Origin: Plumapathes pennacea
Lineage: Eukaryota; Cnidaria; Anthozoa; Antipatharia; Myriopathidae
Reading direction: 5' to 3'
Assembly: GCA_964036295.1 (NCBI GenBank)
Contig: OZ038464.1
Coordinates: 10,092,001-10,156,000 of the forward strand
DNA: 64,000 bases
Below are positions 53,631-64,000 of this stretch, one piece after another. The stretch's first letter is position 1. Every line of letters begins with the position of its first letter. A program made the position numbers and the translations under genes. The notes below the pieces were generated by a model. That model was given only the letters and a program-made list of their open reading frames with translations, was not told the DNA's origin and ran no database searches.

Positions 53631-53882
53631 CCAGGGCCCGCTTTTTCAAAGCACGGTTAGGCTAATCCTGGATTAGGTCTGAACTTTCTTGTCATTTAAA
53701 AGCCTGAAAACGTGAAAGTTTCGTCCACAACGACTTTCTTTATAATGTTTTAAGCTGGAACAAGCTTTCTAATCCATCTTCGAACAAAACCAAGCATGCA
53801 GTTTAATGACAGAGAGGTCGAGAGAAAGAATTTCGTTAATCTTGGATAAGCTTAATCGACCTTCGAAAAACCGGGCCCTGGG
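53631..53882. mobile_element. MITE with CCAGGGCCCG termini
   Basis: Left end CCAGGGCCCGCTTTTTCAAA and right end TTCGAAAAACCGGGCCCTGG are inverted repeats; homology continues inward (GGTTAGGCTAATCCTGGATT versus its diverged complement). GGGCCC-type ends resemble PIF/Harbinger MITEs, which is a tentative class assignment. Confidence 0.75.
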
Positions 53883-54336
53883 AGTGAAAGGAGAAAATGG
53901 TATTTGTATTGATGCAAAATGGAACTTTTTAATCAAAATTTGCAATAATATGGTCCACCAACACTGAAGATGGCAAGAACTCGACACAACAACAAGCTCT
54001 TATTTGATTATTTGTACAAGTTTTAGATAAGAACATTGAAAGGGCAGTGGCAGGAGATGCACATGCCCACGGCGTCCACAACGGCGGTGGATCTGCTGCT
54101 TGCTGCCGTCTTTGCTGCCGTTGTGGTTGCCATCTCGGGAACATTGAGCGAATGTTTCCAAGATTCAACCAATTGCCCACGCATGCGTATTTCACGACAC
54201 TGCCCCTTTTCTACTTGTAGAGCTGTTTCAGTGTTTCTGCAAGCCTTTCGTGTCACTTTTTCTGACAGCCACATACCAACAACCTTGTGAAAATTTGTTT
54301 TCAAAAGACAAGACTTGCTAGACGATTAGATAACTT

Positions 54337-55317
54337 GGGTTCACACTAGATAACTTAGTCAACTTAAGTGTTCGCACTGAAAAAGTAAGCAACCTGAAGG
54401 TATATGAGACCATCTTTCACAACCATCGTCAAACCCCGAGTTTTATCTCTTGGGGCAATGCACTTATGCAAAGCGTGATTAAAACACAGGAGTAATATTC
54501 AGGTCTTTAGTACAGCGCCGATAAAATGATCCCAAGAAACACCAAAATGGCAATCATAGCTGCACTTTTTTTCTTGTTAAATCTTGAACTAATGATAAAC
54601 AGAACATCTAAATTTTAGAATCTGATCGGGGTGCAACAGTGTTTTTTAAGGCAACAATTCGCATTAGAAACAACCGTTTTCTGCTCTTTCGCTGTCTGAT
54701 CTGTTGGAGGCGGCGAACGAGAAATGGACGAAAAAGAAGAGCAGAAGAGCTTTGTCCCATGCCGCATGATATGAAGATGCCTTTCCAGAAATTCAATTAT
54801 CTAAGTCGATTCTAAGTCGGGTTTAGACTTTCTAGTGCCATTCTTTTTCGCCAGTGTTAATGTAGGCTGCGAGCAGACTAGTGTTAATGACGCGCTTAGT
54901 CAAATTTTTTGACTTAGTCGTGCAGACACATTTTTATCGTTGAGCCGTCCTAAGTCGCGGAAATACGTTCCTGACGTCACTTCCGCTGGTCAGCGTTCGT
55001 CGCCATGGCTATCTAACTTCTCATAATTTGAGTTAAAATTTCACATCGTGTGCAAGCCTCATTTTTCTTGTGCACAATTTATGTTATGGAAAATGCTTTG
55101 AACTAACTTACAGTTGAGTATGGAGTCCTAGTATTGAGTTTCTTGGTTGTCTTGAGGTTTTACGAGCGTTACATTTAACTACAAAATCTGCACCTGAATC
55201 TACGATTTTGTACAATAACCGCTGACTGAAAAGCAAAGTGACCGCACGGCCGAAAAACGTATTTCCCGTGGTATCAAGTCGCTACTAAATCAGACTTAGT
55301 GATCTAGTGTGAACCCA
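54337..55317. mobile_element. About 980-bp DNA-transposon remnant with GGGTTCACACTAGAT ends
   Basis: TGGGTTCACACTAGAT at the left is found inverted at 55302-55317. The interior contains a 62-codon minus-strand frame (54796-54608) with a basic RLQQIRQRKSRKRL stretch, too short to assign. Likely non-autonomous or internally deleted. Confidence 0.65.
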
Positions 55318-55689
55318 ATAATTGAAAGCAAACTGTAACTGTTACATTAAAAGTTTATTATTAGTATTACCTTAAACGCAGGGCGCGCTATAAATTTATG
55401 ACCAATACAAAATAAAGCCTCTCGTTTTTCATGTCACGAACAGAACTGTCAAAGTAATTTAAACGGTTTTACACAGCAAGATTTGCGTTCTATTTTACAA
55501 GTTGCCAATGTGCATTTTTGTGTTGCATTCATAAATAATGCATGTTTCTAAGTGTGATCAAGTCTGAAACAAATTTTAACTATTTCATAAAGGCACACCA
55601 CCATTCAACTAACAGTAACTCTGCTGGCCATGTCTCCAAACTTTGCCTTCTACAGTAATGTTAATGAAAAATGTTCTTCATAATGAAAC

Positions 55690-56505
55690 CATCTGTAAGC
55701 ATACTTCAAGTCATCTGTAACTACTTTGACCAGATTACCAGATTGGCTAAACACCTTGACAGGCTTTTCACTTGTGAGTTCTTAGATGCCTAGTAGAACA
55801 ACTATATTAGTGTGCATTGAAATGGCTTTTCACCTGTGAGTACGCAAGTGTTTGATAAGACGGCCAGAATGACTAAACATCTTGTGACAGTATGTGCACC
55901 TGAAATGGATTTTCACCTGTGTGAATTTCTTGTGAAACAATGGACAATGGTGTTGATGAGCGTTGATGTTGATGTGCGTTCCCAGATGTTTCCTGGCATC
56001 TGCAGGGGTGGTACAGGAACCAGAACCGATCTTCTGCGCTTTAGAGCCTCCAGAGAGGTGCTACATGTAAACATCTGTCCACAATTTGTGCACTGATGAT
56101 GACCTGGTGGGCCGGAAAATCACAAGAATTTTACATGTTTGAATAATAACGTTAACCCTCGAAATATAGCGCAGAGAATCTTGAGTCTGTATATAGTTTC
56201 ATCTACATACCATTTCAGGTTGAGTGCTTGCTTGAGGTCGGGTATAAGTATTTAAACTTACTTGCACCCTCTTCTTCATCATCTGAAGCCGTCAATCCCA
56301 ATTCTTCACTGAACTGACCACCATACCACACCAGAAGTTCCCTTCCAGGTGGAATCTTTTTGAAGGCTCGGTAGTAAATTTCTCCCCGTATCTCATATGC
56401 TTTCTTCTCCCTTTCGACACGCGCACAATTGACGTACCTCATCCAGTTACTACATGATTCATCTTTCCCGTCTATGTGATGTGTAAACCTCCTATTTTTC
56501 AGCAC
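55690..56505 (-). pseudogene. PRDM7/9-like SET-domain exon followed by a broken C2H2 zinc-finger array
   Basis: The exon 56505-56262 (acceptor TTTCAG, donor GTAAGT) encodes the C-terminal half of a PR/SET domain: HHIDGKDESCSNWMRYVNCA, EIYYRAFKKIPPGRELLVWY and GGQFSEELGL, closest in memory to PRDM9/PRDM7. Downstream on the same strand are zinc-finger units: a half finger CTNCGQMFTCSTSLEALK (about 56092-56045), a full finger CTYCHKMFSHSGRLIKHLRT (about 55897-55834), and degenerate KVFSQSGNLVK (about 55745). Units are in different frames; after the full finger the expected THTGEK linker is destroyed by a small deletion that creates TGA. The first half of the SET domain, and KRAB or SSXRD-like parts, were not found to the right. 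PRDM9 family members are nuclear H3K4/K36 methyltransferases marking recombination sites. I read this as a decaying copy, although a functional upstream SET exon used by another locus cannot be excluded. Confidence 0.62.
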
Positions 56506-56995
56506 CTGAAATTATCATTTGTTTTAATTTACTCTGGTTAGTAAGGTTCATCAATTTAGGATTATTGAATAACACAAATGTAACAAACTCAAATTGCTTC
56601 ATTTTTCCAATAATGGTCCCAGCAATTTTGAAGTCAACTTCTCCACACAATTGTATAGAAAGTGAGAATCACTCCTGGGAGTGGAAAGATTAATATCTGA
56701 ATAAAGATTAATAAAGATTAATATCCGAAGATTTGGCTGAGGGGAAGAGTTTCTCGAGTTCCAGAGCAACAGATCATTTAGCGTAGATTGTGTGAAGGAA
56801 GTCACTGTGGTCTTCAATCTCACTCAGACACAAGTTTTCTTTTCTTCTTTTCTCTATTGATGTTCAAGCCAAAGAGTAGCGGTATGGCTATATTAAATGG
56901 GCTTTGCTAGTGTCTGCTAGAACCGCATCGCAAGTTTGTGTCTCAGTGTTGGGTGGGGAGGTATTTGAGAAATACCAATAATTATGTCTACAACA

Positions 56996-57235
56996 GGGGC
57001 CAATTCAATAAAACATTATTTTACAAGTGTATTTTACAAGTTGGGCCAATTTCACCACACATTAAAAAACTCTTTAATCCAATACCATGACCAAATCAGT
57101 TCCAGTTATACAGTTGAGACCCGTATCTGTAATGTTTTGCAAACCTTTGTCCGATTGGAGTCCGTTTAGTGCATGGTGTTTGATTAATGGTCCAACTTGT
57201 AAAATACACGTGTAAATATTTATTGAATTGGCCCC
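56996..57235. mobile_element. MITE with GGGGCCAATTCAATAAA ends
   Basis: Perfect 17-bp inverted ends at 56996 and 57235. Interior contains paired TTACAAGTGTATTTTACAAG motifs. The clearest member of its family here. Confidence 0.8.
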
Positions 57236-57754
57236 AGGTTGCAAAAATAGTTGAGACACTGTATATTAATAAGTAACTGCTCTCTGACTTAAACAGTCGC
57301 AACGAGTGCATTGCTAGTCTTTTCTATACCAAGGTTCTATTTTTCGTACACGAAATGCAAAGAGACATACTTTCAATCATTAAAAAATAAAACATAAAAT
57401 ATTTCCAGGGGAGACAGGGGGTGTATTATTAATTTTTTGTTGCTTTACAGAGCTGAAGTGTATTTTATTAGCTCGAAGACTACTCATTGCATGTTTATTA
57501 CACATTAGGCAGAATATTGGCTCAATTTTTCGACAAGATCGGACAATTTTTTGTCAGGATCCAGTTACTATTATGCCGGCCCTTTTTCTTTTGGACTTGT
57601 TTGTTTCCCTCTATTCCTCTTCCCTCTGTTGCAGTCACATTTTCAGTGCTTGAAATTAAAAACTTGCGTTGCCAGTGAGATCGCGGCGTGAGTTCCGTCG
57701 AGACCAGAATATACTAAATGGAAAGTTGAGACAAGAGCGGAACTCTCAAGAGAG

Positions 57755-57922
57755 ACTTTCAGTTTCTCACCAGAAAAGTATCACACAGCATAGAGAACTT
57801 GGCTTTTGACACCTTGCTCAAGCGAAACCTGATTAAACTATAAATTATCATTACAGCACTCGTACAATTGCCTCTTAAAGCCGGAGCGACTGTGCATTTT
57901 GAGCTTAGGAGCGAAGGGGTCA
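57755..57922. mobile_element. Copy of the common MITE family
   Basis: CTTTCAGTTTCTCACCAGAA, AGAACTTGGCTTTTGACACC and TTGAGCTTAGGAGCGAAGGG follow the family order. Confidence 0.7.
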
Positions 57923-58939
57923 GCCGGCATAAAATCGCCATTGTTTTACGGTTAAAGCTCATCGTAGCTTTGGTTTGCATTTTCGGCCAGTTATCTTCCC
58001 AGAAGTATTTCGTGTTGCCACAGAAAGTTTCGTCGGGGCTAAATAATTAGCGGCGACAGAGTTACTTGCAAACCCCTAGCGGTATCCATCAAATATCGAA
58101 TCGACCAAATTTCCGCGGTGAACTTAGGAACACAAGCCAAAATCACTCCCTAAAACCCAGTTTATTCGTGCATGTTCCACACAGCCAAATGGTGTTGAGT
58201 TTGGATGGGATGCAGTTAACTTAACACACAAGTAACGAACAATTCAATAGTCCACATCTGAAGTTGTTCGCGAAGTCAATGTCATCGCATGTCATGTGAC
58301 AATGTGAACCAATCACCGTGTGCTGATTCTCGACCCAGGAAAGAAAAACACGGGGGAAAAAAAAAGAAAAAAAAAATTGCAAATTTAAGCTCGCCGCATC
58401 CGCGAGCAAAAAGTCCAGGTTGTCCGTCTTGTAAATGTCAGACGACCAAGCTCGAGAAATTAGTTGCCCGGATTACTTTCTAATCGTCCGGAAAAATACC
58501 GTATTGAGTTTGACATTTTTGTGGCGGTTTGTTACACACCTGAACCGCATGAATGTGCACTTCACTAGTTTCGTGTATTTTCCCCGAGCGAAGCGAGGAT
58601 AATAATCACGACGCTAATGCAGCAAAATCGCCTTATTTGAAGACTCCAAGCGGGTCGCCATCTCGAAATTTAATGTTTGTCAGTCAATCAGTCATACGTA
58701 CGACTTTTTAGGCCAGGTACCTAAGGCAATGACGTAATAATTATCGATTAGCGTCTCCGCTAGTGTTTTTACTGACATTCGGAAGAAAAAGAAGATTTGA
58801 ACGAAGCAATAATTGTACGTAACTGCGTTCACGAAAATGAATTTGAAAACTGGAAATCTTGAAACAGAACGGTCTCGCGAAGCTCGTCTTCAAAAGAGAA
58901 CGGAACAGGCACGGGCAAGACGAAATCGTGAAACGATCG

Positions 58940-60680
58940 AACAGTTGATTACAATATTGTGATAACACACTAACTTTGAATGGGCTAGACCTGGAATGGC
59001 TCAGTGTTAAAATTAAGAAACCAAAAGCCAAACCGTTCTTAGTTGCAACATGGTATAGACCCCCAAGCTCACCAGTAAAGTGATGGACACATTTGAGTGT
59101 CTCCTAGAAAAACTAGAATCACAAGAGATTAAAATTAACATCCTTGGTGATTTAAACTGCGATGTTAGTGCTACTCCCTGTGACCACCATACATCACGAT
59201 TTCTTGAAATATGCAAAACTCTCCAATATCAGCAGCTTATAAGACAGCCAACACGAGTCACAAAAGATACATCTACCACTATAGATCTCTAGGCTCTACT
59301 AGATGCCACCAATGACTGGTACTAAAATATAGATAAGGGTCTTCTAAACGGAGTTATTTTTCTGGACCTAAAAAAGGCCTTTGACACCATGGACCACAAA
59401 ATTCTGTTAGGTAAACTGAAACTTTGTGGTGTTGACCAAGCAAGCCTAAACTGGTTTGCTTCATACCTTACAGAACGAAAACAAAAAACTTTTGTTGATG
59501 GTATGCTGTCAGATAGCTGTACAATCAAATGTGGAATACCCCAAGGTTCTATCCTTGGTCCGCTACTCTTTATAATCTATATAAATGACCTTCCAAATTG
59601 TGATCTCTACTCTAAATTACGGATGTATGCAGATGATAATAGCCTAACTATCGCAAACTCTGATGAGAAAATACTAGAACAACAGATGAATCATGACCTA
59701 TGCAAAGTACATACATGGCTAAAAGCAAGTAAACTGAGCCTAAATGTGGTCAAGACAAAATACATGATAATAGCTAGTCAGTATAAGATAAAGCATCTTG
59801 AGCATCAGTTTCAAGTACTGGTAGATCACAAACCCCTGCTAAGGGAAACGACATATAATTATCTAGGAGTTGAGATAGACCAATCATTAACTTGGAAGGA
59901 TCAACTAGACAAAATTTTAAAGAAAGCACCAGGAGGGATTGGAGCTCTAAGGCGTGTCAGACATCTTGTACCATATGATACATTACTCACGATGTACAGC
60001 TCTCTCGTACTACCATACCGTAAAATTCCGAAAATAAGCCCCTCCAAATATAAGCCCCTCAAATTCGAAACGCAAAAAATCCTCCTATAATAAGCCCCCT
60101 GGGGCTTATATTTGGGATTTGCCCTCGAATACAAAATATAGCAATACAAATTACACATAACCAGTACCATTACGGTTAAGGTTTTTTTTATTAAGTTTAC
60201 TGTCGTTTACGGTGCACTCCTCACTCTCGCCTTGGATTTACACGTTAGATTTCTATGAACTTTGAACTACCGTGTACCGTATGAACTGCGGTACCGTGTG
60301 AACTATAAGCTTAGTACGGTATGACATTTATGTACGGTATTCCAGTTTCAATAAAGTTTCTTGCTGTTGTGTTTGAAGTTGGTATGTTCAGAGAAATTTA
60401 AGTTGTCACGAATTTCTAGTTAATGCCCCAATATTATCATTTGCACATGGAAAAATTGCCGACACAAATTTCACTCCGAATATAAGCCCCTCCCATTATA
60501 AGCCCCCCAAAAAAGACCTTTAAAAGATATACGTCCCGGGGCTTATTTTCGGAATTTTACGGTATTTCGATTACTGTAGTTCAGTATGGGGATACTGTGC
60601 GAAAGGGATGGCTGACAAGCCACAAACCCTCCAAAACAGAGCTGCAGGTGGTGACTCTCTCAAGTTATGATAGGTGGTCA
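58940..60680 (+). mobile_element. Truncated, decayed CR1/L2-like LINE (endonuclease fragment plus reverse transcriptase)
   Basis: An endonuclease C-terminal part is seen at about 58975-59291 (FLVATWYRPPSS, then NILGDLNCDVSA), with a frameshift near 59075. A stop and abrupt change at about 59291-59330 then leads straight to reverse transcriptase: VIFLDLKKAFDTMDHKIL, GIPQGSILGPLLFIIYINDL, the catalytic MYADD box at 59626-59637, then SKLSLNVVKTK and YLGVEIDQSLTWKDQ. The part between endonuclease and RT is deleted. RT is interrupted at 60017 by a TA-flanked element and resumes at 60565 with DYCSSVWGYCAKG. Not functional. Confidence 0.9.
60018..60562. mobile_element. 545-bp TA-flanked MITE inserted inside the LINE reverse transcriptase
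   Basis: Ends CCGTAAAATTCCGAAAATAA and its reverse complement, with TA at 60016-60017 and 60563-60564. Interior carries repeated AATAAGCCCC motifs. TA duplication and ends fit the Tc1/mariner group. It is younger than the LINE. Confidence 0.87.
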
Positions 60681-63600
60681 TTACAATAAATAAATGACAC
60701 AATTAGGCTCGTTTGAAGCCTGAAAAACATTGATGTCCAGGTTTTGTTCAAAACATGACATTTACTGAACGAAACAATAACAATGGGAGGTCTTATCGTG
60801 ACATAATTCCGTTTGTTCGAATCGGCTGGCCGTCAAAGTGTTCGCGTCCCCTGTGTATTTACACTTAAACGATGGCGGTTGATGGTTAAAAGTTGTATCA
60901 AAAACAACAATTTTCCGGGAAAATTGAGAATGGGGAAAACGTATAACATTTCTGGATGCGGGCGCAGAGGAAGAGAAGGCAAAATTTCACCGATCTCCAA
61001 ACTCGGAGCAGCACAAATGAGCCTTTAATGGCCGTGAGCGGTGAGAATGTCAGACTCAATTACCGAAAAAATATAGATTCCCAGAGATGAAGGTGCTCAA
61101 GGATGCAGTAAACACTGCATAGAAGTAAAAATATATCCAATTGTCATCGATGGTTTTTGAAAACAAGTCACCCCACAGCGTACAGAACAAATTAAAACTT
61201 CGCTGCCACTGTAAATCAAGTAAGTTTGACGGTCAGCAAAAGTGTACACGCCATTCCTTGACGCCAGAAAAAGATTTCATAAAACCTCCAATAGCGTCTG
61301 AGATGCGAAAATGTCTGAGGTTCCCGCCAGAATCCAGTCTCCCCCTTTCTCTGCGGAGTTCTTTAAACACTTCGAACTTCAAAAAAATATGTTGAAATCT
61401 TTTTTTTATTTCCTGTCCTTTTTTTTGTTTTAGTCAATTTTTTAGAGTTAATAGTTGTTCAATAGCTATTATAAGCACGTTTTGGTTTTGGTTATATTAT
61501 TCCATGTTTATTATTGATCCTGTTCGTTGTTTGTCTATTTATATCATTCAAGGTTATGTGAATGTTTATCGTTATCGTTATCGTTTTATAGTTTAAGCTG
61601 TATTTGTGTAATTTCAATGTGCATATATTCAATAATAGTAGATGTAAAAAAGAAAGAAAGAAAGAAAGCAGGCGGGGCTTTTTCTGAACCTGTTCGGTGC
61701 TCTTTCTGAACTTGTTCGGTGCACTTTCTGAACTAATGTTCGCAGTGCTCTTTCGGAACCTGTACAAGCAGTGCGTTTTCTGGACTTGGAGAGGTACAGA
61801 AGGTTTGTTATGCAGAAACTGGACGTACAAAAAAACGGCATATGTAATGTTGCACTGTCTCCGAATTCGCGAGGAGGAAGGGGGAGGGGAGGGGGTGGGG
61901 GTTGGCAGACCAAATCCGCTAGCGAGTGTATGTGTGTGTGTGGGGGGGGGGACCATTCTTGCGGATTTGGTCCGAGGGGACCGGCTGTAGCCGCCGATAA
62001 TCTGTCGAGACTTGAGTTGTTTCGCCTGGGGCGAAATTCATGGGTCCGCAAAATACCTAAAGTCGACCTACACTCATCCTTTAGCGCGGCTGTCACTAGT
62101 CTTCAGTCTCTCCTCTGCCAAAAGACAAATGGCGGTGACGGAGCCCGAGCATATCGCTTAGATTGCTTTCTCCCAGTTACCGTGAGTACATCGCGAACTA
62201 CATAAGCGGTGGTATTTTATATCGCAATTGCGAATACACAAGCCGGAGACAGGCAAACACCTAATAAGGTAATAAGGTATATTTAGCTTCGCATATTTTC
62301 AAATTTCACCAGAGCAGATGGAAACACTGAATACTCAGAGATATATCCATTCCAAATGAAAACATTCATATCAGCCAACACATATGTACTCTAAACACGT
62401 CAAAAGTAAAGTGCGCGAGAAGGTACTACAGGTGACGAAATTTCGGGAGATTTGCGGAGTCCTAGTTTTGCCTCGTCTACCAATTCCAAAACGGAGGCAA
62501 AGCATTCGGCGAAGTGCTAATATATTCATAGCTATCAGGAGGTCCAGTTAAACAGTTTGTAAAGCAGATAGTTTGTTGAGCGAGTCTTTTTACTTGACAG
62601 CTTCGACAAACACGCATACTTTTACAAATGCATTTCATTCACAGGAAGCCGCCGGTAATAGTCAATTACATAATTCTTTAGCAATTATGCACTAGTCATT
62701 TGTAACCCCCCACCCTGGGACATGAGGGGGAATAGCAGGGGAATTCACAAATGAGAGGTGGGAAATTTAGGTGTATTTTCCCCTTCCTTTGGGCCATATT
62801 TCAATGTAAATCCACCACCCTCTGGTGCTATGCAATCAGATTCAAGGACCCCCTTTTATGAACAATTTAGCATAGTACTACAGTAAGCAACAATTTTCTG
62901 TTCAGTGCAGTACAATGAGCAATAGTTTGATGTAATTGTTGAGTGCACAGTACATATCTCCCTTCACCAGTGTTCATCAACTGCTATACTCAGAGCTTGC
63001 GTTTGCACTGTGATCACAGCCAGGTCTCCGTGTGTGGGGCTCACCGCTGAGCCCCACACACTCAAGATGGAATCAATTTTTTAAAAATATTTTTAAAACA
63101 ATTTTTAAAAGAATTTTTTTGAAAGTTAAACTAGTGGCATGAGCAGCACTCGGTGCGAACTTCAGGTGTAAAACTTATTTATTTCTCCAACGCGTTTTGT
63201 CTGACTATCGCAGACTTTATCAGGGAGTTTTACAATAGTTACAAATGATGCCTGTTATATACCCACTTCGAACATGTACTTACGACGATCGTGGGCCGCA
63301 GGATTGCCTGTTTCCTTTACGTACATCCCGTAAAAGGTGGATTGTTTCTGCCCACCATTTTCCAACGAACCGCGAAATTAGATGCAATACTTCTGCAAAA
63401 TAGAAGTTTGAGAAAATTACTCCATTTAGTAGGTTACTAAGTTTCAATTAGATGGGCTGCAAACAATACTAAATACAACCTTTTTTGACAGAAACTTATA
63501 CCCGAGATCCGCGAAAATTTGTTCCAGCGGTAAAGCCTTAAATCAGATCCAAGTTAGCAAAAATTTGTTCCCGCGAAAGTGGAAAAATCGGCAATCCGCG

Positions 63601-64000
63601 AAATTAAACTCCCATGCCATATTGTTACGGGGCTATAACAGACTTTAGAGTTGAAGCTCACTTTTAATGCACTTTAGCGTCGATGTTCCGTTTTCAAGAA
63701 CAAGTCTCACTATCTAATCTCTGTAGTTTCTTAGCCGACAGCTTTTATGCACCACAAGTGTTACGTCGTCCCAGTGATTTCCTAATAGTTTTCACACTGG
63801 CCGAATTAGAATACAAAGGATAGGAAATGGATTTTCGCTAGGACCAAGTTCAAAGTCACATTCGAAACTCACATTTCCGAATGGCCTTTTCCGCTAGGAT
63901 GTCGTTAACACTCGAGTGGCTCCTCTATTTGCTTACTACACTTATTCTAAAATCACACTAACACATTCCAATGGATACGATTGGCTGTAGTTAAGATCTG
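60681..64000. other. Intergenic DNA, no gene recognised
   Basis: Open frames at 60813-61028, 61141-61395 and 61771-62205 show no known family. A GTGAGT donor at about 62181, after a GC-richer stretch containing AAATGGCGG at about 62129, could be a 5' exon of a gene to the right, but the ATG there opens only 10 codons. Poly-G tracts lie at about 61870-61955, an AAAG run at about 61647-61668, and a hairpin at 63031-63060. Confidence 0.5.
63031..63060. repeat. Perfect hairpin, 13-bp arms and 4-nt loop
   Basis: TGTGTGGGGCTCA, loop CCGC, then the exact reverse complement. Followed by an A/T-rich stretch. No coding context; could be a small foldback transposon remnant or a structured RNA element. 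Confidence 0.7.

Larger units (their letters stand above)
53074..55620. other. ASH2L 3' flank and transposon-derived intergenic DNA
   Basis: After the ASH2L stop come possible poly(A) signals (53522-53527 and about 53605), then two inverted-repeat elements (53631-53882 and 54337-55317). Open frames at 54036-54290 and on the opposite strand lie in GC-richer sequence with no recognised family or splice-bounded exon. Confidence 0.6.
56506..58939. other. Repeat-rich intergenic DNA
   Basis: No gene recognised. It contains an element with GGGGCCAATTCAATAAA ends (56996-57235) and a copy of the common 200-bp MITE (about 57755-57922). A small plus frame at 58289-58483 ends in CPSCKCQTTKLEKLVARITF without a known family. 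Confidence 0.55.

Noticed and set aside
58289..58483. Small frame with CPSCKCQTTKLEKL
   Set aside because: No family match, no splice context beyond an upstream A-run, and next to repeats.
60813..61395. Possible THAP-like remnant (SGCGRRGREGK, then a frameshift toward HRSPNSEQHK)
   Set aside because: Too short and without the AVPTIF or second Cys-His part; similarity is not better than chance by eye.

Overview
The window is nuclear DNA of an animal, most likely an anthozoan cnidarian (a stony coral or sea anemone). Evidence for this: protein genes split into many short exons with GT-AG introns, metazoan-only proteins (vinculin, BAZ1B/WSTF, ASH2L, a BRD10-like protein), AT-rich introns, and a dense load of short inverted-repeat DNA transposons plus a CR1/L2-like LINE. 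The species assignment is an inference; no marker gene is present. All gene models below were assembled by hand by matching reading phase across splice sites; no alignment program was run.

Layout. (1) 1-3889, minus strand: 5' part of a BRD10 (KIAA2026)-like bromodomain gene that runs off the left edge. (2) 4581-27830, plus strand: complete 34-exon BAZ1B/WSTF-type gene (WAC, DDT/WHIM, two PHD fingers, bromodomain, about 1821 aa), head-to-head with the BRD10-like gene. (3) 27831-30643: intergenic, holding two inverted-repeat elements. (4) 30644-42822, minus strand: complete 20-exon vinculin gene (about 968 aa) with two central repeats, not three. (5) 43033-53073, plus strand: complete 16-exon ASH2L gene (about 456 aa) without a recognisable PHD/winged-helix N-terminus, starting only about 210 bp from the vinculin start codon. 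(6) 53074-58900: transposon-rich intergenic DNA with a broken PRDM7/9-like SET/zinc-finger gene at about 55690-56505 (minus). (7) 58940-60680: truncated LINE with a TA-flanked element inside its reverse transcriptase. (8) 60681-64000: no gene recognised.

Four of the five cellular genes concern chromatin: BRD10-like (bromodomain), BAZ1B (ISWI partner, WICH complex), ASH2L (SET1/MLL H3K4 methyltransferase core) and a PRDM SET-domain remnant. Vinculin is the exception (cell adhesion). Two pairs are divergent and may share promoters. I see no operon, CRISPR array, RNA gene or clearly new multi-gene system. The most notable things are changes in domain architecture (tandem PHD in BAZ1B, two-repeat vinculin, PHD-less ASH2L), a duplicated in-frame splice acceptor beside a MITE, and several well-delimited transposon families, some nested.
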